Below the pieces are notes generated by a model. That model saw only the letters and a program-made list of their open reading frames with translations, did not search any database and was not told the DNA's origin. Shown here piece after piece: positions 32,443 through 41,104 of a stretch of DNA of 64,000 nt. The DNA lies in assembly GCF_004005855.1 (NCBI RefSeq), contig NZ_SACL01000002.1, positions 372,001 to 436,000 on the forward strand, read 5' to 3'. Position numbers and translations under genes: made by a program. Position 1 is the first letter of the stretch. Each line of letters starts with the position of its first letter. Source of the stretch: Rhodovarius crocodyli. Lineage in GTDB: Bacteria; Pseudomonadota; Alphaproteobacteria; Acetobacterales; Acetobacteraceae.

Positions 32443-34929
32443 ATGGCAGCTCCCGACTCCCCATTCTGGCACCAGCCGCTCTCCTCCACCCTCCAGTCGC
32501 TCGATGCTTCCGATGCCGGCCTGACCGGTGCCGAGGCCAAGGCCCGCCTCGGCCGCTACGGGCCCAACCTGGCGGCACCCCCGCCCGGCCGCCGCCTGCT
32601 GGCCCGCATCGGGCGGCGGCTGATCGAGCCCCTGGTGCTGATCCTGCTGATCGCGGGGGCCATCGCCGGCATCAGCGGCGATGTCGCGAGCTTCGTCATC
32701 ATCTCGCTCATCGTCGCGCTCTCCGTCACGCTGGACGTGGTGCAGGAGCGCCGCGCGGAGGCCACGGCGGATGCGCTGCGCCGCCAGGTGGCGCTGTCGG
32801 CCCGCGTGCGCCGCGACGGCGCGCTGGTCGAGATCCCGGTCGAGCAGGTGGTGCCCGGCGATGTGCTGGAGCTCTCGCCCGGGGAGCTGGTGCCGGCCGA
32901 CGGGCTGCTCCTCGCGGCACGCGATGCGCATGTGAACGAGGCGCTGCTGACCGGCGAGGTGTATCCGGTGGAGAAGAAGCGCGCGGATGCGGCGGAGGAG
33001 GGCGCGCTCTATGCCGGCACCGCCTTCGTCAGCGGCTCCGCCAGCATGGTCGCGGTGCTGACCGGCCCGCGCACGCGTTTCGGCGCCATCTCCGCCGCGC
33101 TGGAGGCCGAGGCCCCGCCCACTGCCTTCCAGATCGGGGTGCGGCGGCTGGGCGTGCTGATCGTCAGGCTCACGACCTTCCTGGTGCTGTTCGTGCTGCT
33201 GGCGCATCTGGTCTTCGCGCGCCCGCCGCTCGAATCCTTCCTGTTCGCGGTGGCGCTGGCGGTGGGGCTGACGCCGGAGCTGCTGCCCATGGTCATGACC
33301 GTCACGCTTTCGCGCGGGGCGGCGCGGATGGCGGCGCGCCAGGTGGTGGTGAAGCGGCTGGCCGCCATTCACGACCTGGGCGCCATGAACGTGCTGTGCA
33401 CCGACAAGACCGGCACGCTGACCGAGGCGCGGATCACCCTGGCGGGCACGCCCGATGTCTCGGGCGCGGACAGCGCGCGGGTGCTCGAGATGGCGCGCGC
33501 CAATGCGGGGCTCGCGGCCGGCGTGCCAGGTCCGCTCGATGCCGCCATCCTGGCGGGCGGCGGGGCAGGGGCGTGGCAGCGGATGGACGAGGTGCCCTTC
33601 GATTTCGAGCGCCGCTGCGCCTCGGTCCTGGCGGGGCAGGGCGAGGAACGCCTGCTGATCACCAAGGGCGGGCCGGAGGCCGTGCTCTCCCGCTGCGCCA
33701 GTGTCGAGACGCCGGACGGCCCCCGCCCGCTGGATGACGCGATGCGCGCCCGCATCGCGGCGCTGGAGGAGGAGAAGGCCGGGGCAGGGCTGCGCATGCT
33801 GGCCGTGGCCGTCCGCCCCTTCGGCGGCACCGCCGCCGCGCGTGAGGACGAGCAGGGCCTGTGCCTGGTGGGCTTCTGCCTGTTCGAGGACCCGCCCAAG
33901 CCCTCGGCCGGCGAGGCGATCCGCCGCCTGACGGAGGCCGGGGTGCGGGTGAAGGTCATCTCGGGCGACGCGGCGCCGGTGGTGGCGCATCTGGCGCGCA
34001 CGCTCGGCATGAAGCGGCTGCGGGTGCTGACCGGGCCCGAGATGGAGGGCATGCCCAGCGCCACCCTGGCGCGGCTGGTGCTGCAGGTGGACCTGTTCGC
34101 CCGCATCTCGCCCGAGGGCAAGCTGCGCATCATCCGCGCCCTGCAGAAGCACGGGGCCACGGTGGGCTTCATGGGCGACGGCATCAACGACGCGCCCGCC
34201 ATCCATGCCGCCGATGCCGGCATTTCCGTGCAGGGGGCCACCGATGTGGCCCAGGCCGCGGCGGACCTGATCCTGCTGCAGCCCGACCTCGGCGTGCTGG
34301 CGGACGGGCTGATGGAGGGGCGGCGGACCTACGGCAACATCATGAAGTACATCCGCATGGGCACCAGTTCCAATTTCGGGAACATGCTGTCCATGGCGCT
34401 GGCCTCCATCGCCATTCCCTTCCTGCCGCTGACGCCGGTGCAGGTGCTGCTGAACAACCTGCTCTATGACTTCTCCGAGACGGGCATCCCCTTCGACACG
34501 GTGGACGAGGCGACGACCGCGCGCCCGCATGGCTGGCAGATGGCGCCGCTGCTGCGCTTCACCCTGGTCATGGGCGCGCTGTCCTCGGCCTTCGACATGG
34601 CGACCTTCGCGCTGCTGGTCTGGGTGTTCCAGGCGGGGCCGGAGGTGTTCCGCACCGCCTGGTTCCTGGAAAGCATGGCGACCCAGATCCTGGTGATCTT
34701 CCTGATCCGCAGCGCGGGGCCGTTCTGGCGGCATTGGCCGCACCCGGTGCTGGCCGGCACGTCGCTGGCCGCGCTGGCGGTGGCGGTCTTCCTGGCGCTG
34801 GGGCCGCTGGCGCCGGTGCTGGGCTTCGCGCCGCTGCCGGGCGCGCTGCTGGGGGCGATCGGGCTGCTGGTGGTGCTGTACCTGGCCGCCGCCGAATTGC
34901 TGAAGCGCGTGGCGTTGCCCAGGCGGTGA
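32443..34929 (+). CDS. mgtA: Magnesium-translocating P-type ATPase (MgtA-like)
   Basis: Type IIIB P-type ATPase of 828 residues. The phosphorylated Asp lies in CTDKTGTLT near residue 321, TGE in LLTGEVYPVEK, and the GDGINDAPA hinge motif in the P domain. VGLTPELLPMVMTVTLSRGA is the MgtA-type M4 signature, and MLSMALASIAIPFLPLTPVQVLLNNLLYD fits M5-M6. It is slightly shorter than the E. coli enzyme at both ends. Its role is Mg2+ influx under limitation. No Mg-sensing leader was seen: only 40 bases separate it from the preceding gene. Confidence 0.9.
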   Translation: MAAPDSPFWHQPLSSTLQSLDASDAGLTGAEAKARLGRYGPNLAAPPPGRRLLARIGRRLIEPLVLILLIAGAIAGISGDVASFVIISLIVALSVTLDVVQERRAEATADALRRQVALSARVRRDGALVEIPVEQVVPGDVLELSPGELVPADGLLLAARDAHVNEALLTGEVYPVEKKRADAAEEGALYAGTAFVSGSASMVAVLTGPRTRFGAISAALEAEAPPTAFQIGVRRLGVLIVRLTTFLVLFVLLAHLVFARPPLESFLFAVALAVGLTPELLPMVMTVTLSRGAARMAARQVVVKRLAAIHDLGAMNVLCTDKTGTLTEARITLAGTPDVSGADSARVLEMARANAGLAAGVPGPLDAAILAGGGAGAWQRMDEVPFDFERRCASVLAGQGEERLLITKGGPEAVLSRCASVETPDGPRPLDDAMRARIAALEEEKAGAGLRMLAVAVRPFGGTAAAREDEQGLCLVGFCLFEDPPKPSAGEAIRRLTEAGVRVKVISGDAAPVVAHLARTLGMKRLRVLTGPEMEGMPSATLARLVLQVDLFARISPEGKLRIIRALQKHGATVGFMGDGINDAPAIHAADAGISVQGATDVAQAAADLILLQPDLGVLADGLMEGRRTYGNIMKYIRMGTSSNFGNMLSMALASIAIPFLPLTPVQVLLNNLLYDFSETGIPFDTVDEATTARPHGWQMAPLLRFTLVMGALSSAFDMATFALLVWVFQAGPEVFRTAWFLESMATQILVIFLIRSAGPFWRHWPHPVLAGTSLAALAVAVFLALGPLAPVLGFAPLPGALLGAIGLLVVLYLAAAELLKRVALPRR

Positions 34930-34954
34930 GGCCGGGCAACGCCGCCGCCGCGCC

Positions 34955-35614
34955 CTACTTGGGCTGCGGCACGATCCGCAGATAGGGGCGCGGCGCGTCC
35001 CAGCCATTGGGGTAGATCTTCCTGGCTTCGTCATCCGAGACGCTGCCGGCGATGATCACCTTGTCCCCGTCCTGCCAGTTCACCGGCGTCGCCACCTTGT
35101 GCTTCGCGGTCAACTGCATCGAATCAAGCACGCGCAGGATCTCGTCGAAGTTGCGCCCGGTGGTCATCGGATAGCTGATCATCAGCTTGATGCGCTTGTC
35201 GGGGCCCACGATGAACACGGTGCGCACCGTGGCGTTGTCAGCGGCCGTGCGGCCGTCGGACCCGCCGTCCAGGCTCTCGGGCAGCATGTTGTACAGCTTG
35301 GACACGTTCAGGTCCGTGTCGCCGATCATCGGGAAGTTGGGGTGGGTGCCCTGGGTGGCCTCGATGTCCTCGGCCCATTTCGCATGGTTGGTCACGGGGT
35401 CCACGCTCAGGCCGATGACCTTGGTGTTCCGCTTGTCGAATTCGGGCTTCAGCTTGGCCATGTAGCCCAGCTCGGTCGTGCAGACCGGCGTGAAGTCCTT
35501 GGGGTGGGAGAACAGGATGGCCCAGGAATCGCCGATCCATTCATGGAAATCGATCACGCCCTCGGTGGTCTGCGCCTTGAAGTTAGGCGCCTCGGAATTG
35601 ATCCGCAGAGACAT
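34955..35614 (-). CDS. 1-Cys peroxiredoxin (Prx6 type)
   Basis: Thiol peroxidase of 219 residues. The peroxidatic Cys45 lies in FTPVCTTE, and the long C-terminal extension (NWQDGDKVIIAGSV, then PYLRIVPQP) marks the Prx6/1-Cys subgroup. It reduces hydrogen peroxide and alkyl hydroperoxides. The ATG at 35614 has GAGGAAG upstream; the frame extends 13 residues further but those are not conserved. It converges on the Mg ATPase gene with 25 bases between the stops. Confidence 0.95.
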   Translation of the reverse strand: MSLRINSEAPNFKAQTTEGVIDFHEWIGDSWAILFSHPKDFTPVCTTELGYMAKLKPEFDKRNTKVIGLSVDPVTNHAKWAEDIEATQGTHPNFPMIGDTDLNVSKLYNMLPESLDGGSDGRTAADNATVRTVFIVGPDKRIKLMISYPMTTGRNFDEILRVLDSMQLTAKHKVATPVNWQDGDKVIIAGSVSDDEARKIYPNGWDAPRPYLRIVPQPK

Positions 35615-35767
35615 CGCCCGCTTCCTCTCATCGGTTGTCGTTGCGCGTATCACAGCATAGCTCGCTCGCGCCCAGGTAGTGACGCTTTACGGAAGCGCAA
35701 TGAGCGCCCCACTTGTCCGTACCACCGGGGCGGCGTAACCCTGGGCTTCAGGGAAAAGGAACACGGC
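35615..35767. promoter_or_regulatory. Divergent intergenic region, no clear signal
   Basis: The 153 bases between the peroxiredoxin and LLM monooxygenase genes must hold both promoters. I see GC-rich potential stems near 35710-35750 but no recognised riboswitch, OxyR-type site or -35/-10 pair. Confidence 0.3.
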
Positions 35768-37087
35768 ATGCCGGCAGACAAACCGCGCCAGATTCGTCTC
35801 GGCCTCTTCATGCAGGGGGCGGGGCACCATGTGTCGGGCTGGCGTCATCCTCAGGCGGAATTCGGCGGCGAGAATCTGGGGCTGATCCAGCGCATCGCGA
35901 ACACGGCCGAGCAGGGCCTGTTCGACATGCTGTTCCTGGCCGACGGCCTGGCCTCGGCGGCCGACATGCACCCCAGCTTCGTGGTGCGCATCGAGCCGAT
36001 CGCGCTGCTCTCGGCGTTGGCCATGTCGACCAAGCACCTGGGCCTGGCCGCCACCGCCAGCACCACCTATGGCGAGCCCTATCACGTGGCGCGCGCCTTC
36101 GCCTCGGTGGACCACCTTTCGGGCGGCCGCGCGGCCTGGAATGCCGTCACCACCTCCTATGCGCGCTCGGCCGCCAATTTCACCCGCGGCGAACACCCGA
36201 GCCACGATGAGCGATACGCCATCGCCGAGGAGTTCCTGGATACGGTGAAGGGGCTGTGGGACAGCTTCGCCGACGACGCCTTCCCGAAGGACAAGGAAAG
36301 CGGCGTCTATGTGCGCGGCGACCGCATCCACACCCTCGACCACAAGGGCAAGTACTTCTCGGTCAAAGGCCCGCTGAACTCATCGCGCCCGCCGCAGGGC
36401 CACCCCATCATCATCCAGGCCGGCTCCTCGCTGCCCGGCCAGAAGCTGGCGGCCCGCACCGCAGACGCCGTCTTTACCGCCCAGCAGAGCCTGGAGGAGT
36501 CGAAAGCCTTCTGCGACAGCCTGTCCCGGCTGATGGCCGAGGAAGGCAGGGCGCGCCACACGCTGCACGTCATGCCGGGCTTCTGCCCCGTGGTCGGCGC
36601 GACCGAATCCGAGGCCCGCGCCGAGTTCGAGAAGCTGCAATCCGGCATCGACCCCGTCGCCGCCCTGCGCCTGCTGTCGGACCGCATCGGCCATGAGCTG
36701 TCGGGCTACAACCTCGACGAGCCGCTGCCCGACCTGCCGGAATCCCAGGCCCTGCAATCCCGCGCCAAGCTGCTGACCCAGATGGCGCGCCGCGACAACA
36801 TGACCCTGCGCCAGCTCTCCAACCTGGTCGCCGGCGCGCGCGGGCACCGCATCGTCTGGGGCACGCCCGCCCAGATCGCGGATACGATGCAGGAATGGTT
36901 CGAGGCCGGCGCCGCGGACGGCTTCAACATCATGCCGCCCTTCTTCCCCACCCAGTTCGAACGCTTCGTCGAATCCGTGGTGCCGGAACTGCAGAAGCGC
37001 GGCCTGTTCCGCACCGCCTACGAAGGCACGACCCTGCGCGAGAACCTGGGCCTGGAACGGCCGAAGAACCGGTTCTTCGAGGGGTGA
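35768..37087 (+). CDS. LLM-class flavin monooxygenase (NtaA/SnaA/DszA type)
   Basis: FMN-dependent luciferase-like monooxygenase of 439 residues. IRLGLFMQGAGHHVSGWRHP is the NtaA/SoxA/DszA-type start. TASTTYGEPYHVARAFASVDHLSGGRAAWNAVTT and GHPIIIQAGSS are family hallmarks of two-component enzymes that use FMNH2 from a separate reductase. Typical substrates are NTA/EDTA, dibenzothiophene sulfone or alkanesulfonates. No reductase or transporter gene is adjacent, so the substrate is open. ATG 35768 follows AAAAGGAA. Confidence 0.9.
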   Translation: MPADKPRQIRLGLFMQGAGHHVSGWRHPQAEFGGENLGLIQRIANTAEQGLFDMLFLADGLASAADMHPSFVVRIEPIALLSALAMSTKHLGLAATASTTYGEPYHVARAFASVDHLSGGRAAWNAVTTSYARSAANFTRGEHPSHDERYAIAEEFLDTVKGLWDSFADDAFPKDKESGVYVRGDRIHTLDHKGKYFSVKGPLNSSRPPQGHPIIIQAGSSLPGQKLAARTADAVFTAQQSLEESKAFCDSLSRLMAEEGRARHTLHVMPGFCPVVGATESEARAEFEKLQSGIDPVAALRLLSDRIGHELSGYNLDEPLPDLPESQALQSRAKLLTQMARRDNMTLRQLSNLVAGARGHRIVWGTPAQIADTMQEWFEAGAADGFNIMPPFFPTQFERFVESVVPELQKRGLFRTAYEGTTLRENLGLERPKNRFFEG

Positions 37088-37348
37088 AGGTGGGCCGGGG
37101 CCTTGCCCCGGACCCCAGCCAGGGGCTTTGCCCCCGGCACCCCCACCAAAGGCCGAAAGGCCTTTGGAAACCGGGAGCTGAAAGTTTGAGGAAGGGGCTG
37201 TAGGCGCGCTTGGAAGCGGCGGGCGTTCTGAGCCCCTTCCTCAAACTTTCAGATAGCTGATGGGTTCCAAGGGTCGCTACGACCCTTGGCGGGTGTCCAG
37301 AGGGCGGAGCCCTTTGGTGGGGTCGGGGGCAAAGCCCCCGGTCCGCCC
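37088..37348. repeat. Compound palindromic intergenic element
   Basis: The 261 bases between two convergent genes are almost entirely self-complementary. In order: CCGGGGC/GCCCCGG (37095-37111); CCAAAGGCC/GGCCTTTGG with a GAAA loop (37146-37167); a perfect 22-base inverted repeat, 37178-37199 against 37231-37252; CCAAGGGTC/GACCCTTGG (37267-37289); GGGGGC/GCCCCC (37325-37339). The flanks are also related in inverse orientation: GCTTTGCCCCC then a CACCAAAGG block appears on both sides, reversed. It looks like a composite of mirrored palindromic units. No reading frame in it is coding. Confidence 0.85.
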
Positions 37349-38395
37349 TCACCCATGAAGAACCAGCTGCTTCCGGAACTGTGCCGCGCAGGCGGCCCAG
37401 GAGTAGGTTTCGGCGTGGGCGCGGGCGGTCTCGCGGCTGCATTCCAGCGCGGCGAGGCAGGCTGTGCGCAGGTCATCGTCCAGCTGGCCGGCGCCGGGGT
37501 TGGTCACCACATCGCGCGGGCCCATGACCGGATAGGCCGCGACCGGCGTGCCGCAGGCCATGGCCTCCAGCAGCACCAGCCCGAAGGTGTCCGTGCGTGA
37601 GGGGAAGACGAACACGTCGGCCGAGCGATAGGCGCTGGCCAGGTTCGCGCCGCTTCGCCAACCCGCGAAATGCACGGCGGGGAAGCGTGCCTGCAGATCC
37701 GCGCGCTGGGGCCCGTCGCCGACCACGACCTTGGTGCCCGGCAGGTCCAGGGACAGGAAGGCCTCGATGTTCTTCTCCACCGCCACGCGCCCGGCATACA
37801 GGAAGATGGGGCGCGGCAGGTCGGCGAACTCGGTGGGGCCCTCGGGGGTGAACAGCGAGAGGTCCACGCCCCGCGTCCAGGGCAGCACATGGCGGAAGCC
37901 TCGCTCGGCCAGCTCGTTCTGCAGGGTGGCGGTCGCGGCATAGGTGCCGCTGGCGGCATTGTGGAACCGCCGCAGCCAGGCCCAGGCGAGGCGCGGCGGC
38001 ATGCCGGTGCGCGCATGGACGTATTCGGCGAAGCGGGTGTGGAAGCTGGTGGTGAAGGCCCAGCCGCGCTTGCGGCACAGGCGCCGCGCCGCCATGCCGA
38101 GCGGCCCCTCGGTCGCGATATGCATGGAGTCGGGCCGGAACTGGTCCACCAGCCGCTTCAGCCGGCGCGCCGGCAGCAGCGCCAGCCGGATCTCGGGATA
38201 GCTGGGCATCGGCATGGTGTGGAATCGGTCGGGGCCGATCACCTCCACCACGTCGCCGCCGGCGCGCAGTTCCTCGTTCACGGTCGAGAGGGTACGGACC
38301 ACGCCGTTGACCTGCGGGTACCAGGCGTCGGAGACGATCAGCAGCCGGATGGGGGCACCCGGCAAGGGATGTCGCGGTTCAGCGGAACGGATCAA
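37349..38395 (-). CDS. GT4-family glycosyltransferase
   Basis: Retaining glycosyltransferase of about 348 residues. IRLLIVSDAWYPQVNGVVRTL is the GT4 N-terminal acceptor loop, and FVFPSRTDTFGLVLLEAMACGTPVAAYPVMGP holds the donor-binding site. No in-frame ATG lies near the true start; TTG 38395 overlaps the phosphoesterase stop as TTGA and is the best choice. The protein is close to lipid or mannosyl glycosyltransferases of the MgtA/PimB kind. Placement with an LpxH-like phosphoesterase suggests glycosylation of a membrane lipid. It could also act in exopolysaccharide assembly. Confidence 0.82.
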   Translation of the reverse strand: MIRSAEPRHPLPGAPIRLLIVSDAWYPQVNGVVRTLSTVNEELRAGGDVVEVIGPDRFHTMPMPSYPEIRLALLPARRLKRLVDQFRPDSMHIATEGPLGMAARRLCRKRGWAFTTSFHTRFAEYVHARTGMPPRLAWAWLRRFHNAASGTYAATATLQNELAERGFRHVLPWTRGVDLSLFTPEGPTEFADLPRPIFLYAGRVAVEKNIEAFLSLDLPGTKVVVGDGPQRADLQARFPAVHFAGWRSGANLASAYRSADVFVFPSRTDTFGLVLLEAMACGTPVAAYPVMGPRDVVTNPGAGQLDDDLRTACLAALECSRETARAHAETYSWAACAAQFRKQLVLHG

Positions 38396-39195
38396 GCGGG
38401 CACGGTCTCTGCGGCGGTGCTGCCGCGCCACATGCTCAGGCGGTTCTCCTGCGCCCAGTCGATCAGGCGGAAGGTGCCGTCGGTCTCCTCGACCAGGGCG
38501 GTGCAGCTTTCCACCCAGTCGCCGCAGTTCATGTAGGCCGTGCCCTGCACGTCGCGCATCTCGGCGTGGTGGATGTGGCCGCAGACCACGCCGTTCAGCC
38601 CGCGGCGGCGGGCCTCTCCGGCGAGTGCCACCTCGAAGCGGTCGATGGCCTTCACCGCCTCCTTCACCTGGCGCTTCAGCCATTGGCTGAGCGACCAGTA
38701 GGGGTAGCCGAAGCGCTGGCGGGCCGAGTTGAACACGCGGTTGATGACCAGCGCCCAGTCATAGGCCCAGTCGCCCAGATAGGCGAGGAACTTGGCGTAG
38801 CGGATGACGCCGTCGAACTCGTCCCCGTGCATGATCAGGTACTTCCGGCCGTCGGCGGCCTCATGCACCGCCTCGCGCGCCAGCTTCACGCCCGCGACCT
38901 CGAGGCCAAGCCACTGGCGGAACATCTCGTCGTGGTTTCCGGGGATGTAGGTCACCTTGGTGCCGCGCTCGGCCTTCTCCAGCAGCAGGCGCAGCACCTC
39001 GTCGAATTCCTCGTGCCAGTACCAGCTCTTGCGCAGGCGCCAGCCGTCCACGATGTCGCCCACCAGGTACAGGTGGTCGCATTCGGTGCGGCGGAGGAAG
39101 TCGATCAGGAAATCGCTCCGGCAGCCGCGGGTGCCGAGATGAATGTCCGAAATGAAGACGGCGCGGTGGCGCCGCTGGGTCTGGCCGTTCTGCAT
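38392..39195 (-). CDS. LpxH-like metallophosphoesterase
   Basis: Calcineurin-type phosphoesterase of 267 residues annotated in relatives as UDP-2,3-diacylglucosamine diphosphatase. Motifs in order: FISDIHLGT, LVGDIVDGW, IPGNHDE, MHGDEFDG and GHIHHAEM. LpxH cleaves UDP-diacylglucosamine to lipid X in lipid A synthesis. This longer relative with WSLSQWLKRQVKEA is an LpxH2-like group whose role is less certain. ATG 39195 is chosen; the frame runs further upstream, but only with non-conserved sequence. It is coupled to the GT4 gene. Confidence 0.82.
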   Translation of the reverse strand: MQNGQTQRRHRAVFISDIHLGTRGCRSDFLIDFLRRTECDHLYLVGDIVDGWRLRKSWYWHEEFDEVLRLLLEKAERGTKVTYIPGNHDEMFRQWLGLEVAGVKLAREAVHEAADGRKYLIMHGDEFDGVIRYAKFLAYLGDWAYDWALVINRVFNSARQRFGYPYWSLSQWLKRQVKEAVKAIDRFEVALAGEARRRGLNGVVCGHIHHAEMRDVQGTAYMNCGDWVESCTALVEETDGTFRLIDWAQENRLSMWRGSTAAETVPA

Positions 39196-39356
39196 GGCGC
39201 GCCCGGATTCCTTCTTGCGGTCGCGGTCCGGATAAACCGGGTCGCACGGCTTTCGCGTGAAGCTTCGATGAAGGAAAAAGCCCGGTTTTCCGCCGGTCAC
39301 AGCGATGTCACGCGGCTGGCATCGAATTGTCACGCAGCCCGGGTAAGGCCCCGCCC

Positions 39357-40232
39357 GTGCTGATCATCTTCAATCCCGTGGCCGGGGGCAGCCGCCGCCG
39401 CCGCTTCGCCCGCGCCCTGCGTTGCCTGCGTGGCGCGGGCGCCCGTGTCGAGATCGCGGAGACCCGCCACGCGGGCCATGCCGCCGTCCTGGCCGCCGAG
39501 GCCGCCCGGCGTGGAGAGCGCCTGATCGTGGCCGGCGGCGGCGACGGCACGGTGGCGGAGGTCGCGGGCGGCATGGCCGGCAGCGGGGCCACGCTGGGGC
39601 TGCTGCCGCTCGGCACCGCCAATGTGCTGGCGCATGAGCTGGGCCTGCCGATCGGCCCGGAGCAGGCGGCGGGCGTGCTGATGACCGGGCGCGAGGTGGT
39701 GCTGCGCCCCGGCATCGCGCGCTATCCGGGCGGGCGGCAGCGGCTGTTCGTGCAGATGCTGGGCGCGGGCTTCGATGCCGCGGTCGTCACGCATCTCAAC
39801 CCCGCCGAGAAGCGGCGCTTCGGCAAGGGGGCCTATCTGGCCGAGAGCCTGCGCCAGATCGGGGCCTATCGTTTCCCCACCATCCTGGCCGGGCTGGATG
39901 ACGCGCCGATGCAGGCGGTGGCGAGTGTCATCGTCTCGAAGGGGCGGCTCTATGCCGGCCGCTTCGTCGCGCTGCCGGGCGCGAGCCCGCTGCATGCCGG
40001 CTTCTCGGTGCTGCGCTTCACGCGGGGCGGGCCGCTGGCGACCATGATCGCGGGCAGCGCTCTGCCGCTGGGGCTGCTGCACCGGGTTCCCGGCGCGGTG
40101 CTGGAGCGGGCGGGACGGGTTCACCTGGCCTCCGCCTCCCCCGTGCCGGCCCAGGCGGATGGCGATGCGGCGGGCGAACTGCCCGTCGTGATCGAGGACG
40201 CGCCGGAGGGCCTGCCCTTTCTGGTGCCCTGA
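39357..40232 (+). CDS. Diacylglycerol/sphingosine kinase-family lipid kinase
   Basis: Lipid kinase of 291 residues (DAGK catalytic domain, YegS/DgkB group). LIIFNPVAGGSRRRRF is the N-terminal nucleotide site and VAGGGDGTVAEVAGGM the glycine-rich catalytic loop, followed by PLGTANVLAHELGLP. GTG 39357 is chosen because AAGG lies upstream and homology starts at once; TTG 39327 is an alternative. It is divergent from the LpxH-like/GT4 pair, forming an apparent membrane-lipid locus. It probably phosphorylates diacylglycerol or a related lipid. Confidence 0.88.
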   Translation: MLIIFNPVAGGSRRRRFARALRCLRGAGARVEIAETRHAGHAAVLAAEAARRGERLIVAGGGDGTVAEVAGGMAGSGATLGLLPLGTANVLAHELGLPIGPEQAAGVLMTGREVVLRPGIARYPGGRQRLFVQMLGAGFDAAVVTHLNPAEKRRFGKGAYLAESLRQIGAYRFPTILAGLDDAPMQAVASVIVSKGRLYAGRFVALPGASPLHAGFSVLRFTRGGPLATMIAGSALPLGLLHRVPGAVLERAGRVHLASASPVPAQADGDAAGELPVVIEDAPEGLPFLVP

Positions 40233-40294
40233 GGGGGCTCTCGACCTCGCCCGGCCACTGTGCTGCCTTGCCGCATCCAGGAAAGGTAGCGTCC

Positions 40295-40969
40295 ATGCCC
40301 ATCGGTTTCCGTATCCGCCCCGTCACTGATCGCGTCGATCCCGCCCTGTGTGAGCGCGCGAGGAAGATCCCGGCCGCCAATATCGGTGATGTGATGAACC
40401 GCATGCAGTCCATGCGCGGGGGCTTCCGTGCCTTCGGCGGGCTGCGCACGATCGCGGGGCCGGCCTTCACGGTGCGCGCCTGGCCGGGCGACAACCTGAT
40501 GCTGCATCGCGCCGTGGACATGGCCGAGCCCGGCGACATCATCGTCTGCGACGGCGGCGGGGGGCTGGATTGCGCCCTGATGGGCGACCTGATGCTGGGG
40601 CACGCCACGGCGCGCGGCATCCAGGGCGTGGTGATGGACGGCGCCGTGCGCGACATCGCGGAGCTGGCGCAGATGAAGATCGGCGTCTGGGCACGCGGCC
40701 ACACCCCCGCCGGCCCCACCAAGGAGGGCCCGGGCGAGATCGGCACCACCCTGGCCTGCGGCGGCCTGTCGGTGGCGCCGGGTGACCTGATCGTTGCCGA
40801 TGAGGACGGGGTGGTGGTGGTGCCGCGCGCCGAGGCCGAGGCCGTGATCACGGCGGCCGAGGCGCATCAGGCCAAGGAAACCGCCATCACCGCCGCGATC
40901 CGGGGCGAGGGCTGGGATCGCGGATGGGTGGCGGAGGCCCTGCGCGCGAAGGGTTGCGAGGGCGCCTGA
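40295..40969 (+). CDS. RraA/HMG-aldolase family protein
   Basis: Protein of 224 residues in the RraA-like family, once called demethylmenaquinone methyltransferase. GDNLMLHRAVDMAEPGDIIV, GVVMDGAVRDIAEL and VAPGDLIVADEDGVVVVP are the family blocks; Arg and Asp in GAVRDIAEL are the metal/pyruvate site of 4-hydroxy-4-methyl-2-oxoglutarate aldolases. It is therefore more likely an aldolase or oxaloacetate decarboxylase than an RNase E inhibitor. GGAAAGG lies before the ATG. Confidence 0.88.
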   Translation: MPIGFRIRPVTDRVDPALCERARKIPAANIGDVMNRMQSMRGGFRAFGGLRTIAGPAFTVRAWPGDNLMLHRAVDMAEPGDIIVCDGGGGLDCALMGDLMLGHATARGIQGVVMDGAVRDIAELAQMKIGVWARGHTPAGPTKEGPGEIGTTLACGGLSVAPGDLIVADEDGVVVVPRAEAEAVITAAEAHQAKETAITAAIRGEGWDRGWVAEALRAKGCEGA

Positions 40970-40979
40970 ACGCACGGCT

Positions 40980-41007
40980 TTGCACCCTGGCGGCGTATTC
41001 GCTATGT
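40980..41007 (+). promoter_or_regulatory. Candidate promoter for the L,D-transpeptidase operon
   Basis: TTGCAC at 40980-40985 and CTATGT at 41002-41007 are separated by 16 bases. They resemble an alphaproteobacterial housekeeping promoter. They lie about 100 bases before the L,D-transpeptidase ATG, in a 135-base intergenic stretch that is otherwise GC-rich. Confidence 0.35.
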
Positions 41008-41104
41008 TCCCGCGCATGGGTGCCGCAGGGGGGCGCCCGCGGCGCAGTCCAGGGTCCCGCAGGGGGTGGGCACCAGGCGCGCCCCTGTAGAAAGGGTTGC
41101 TGGC

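Noticed and set aside
35690-35767. Possible riboswitch before the LLM monooxygenase
   Set aside because: Some GC stems are present but no SAM, FMN, TPP, cobalamin or fluoride consensus could be matched by eye.
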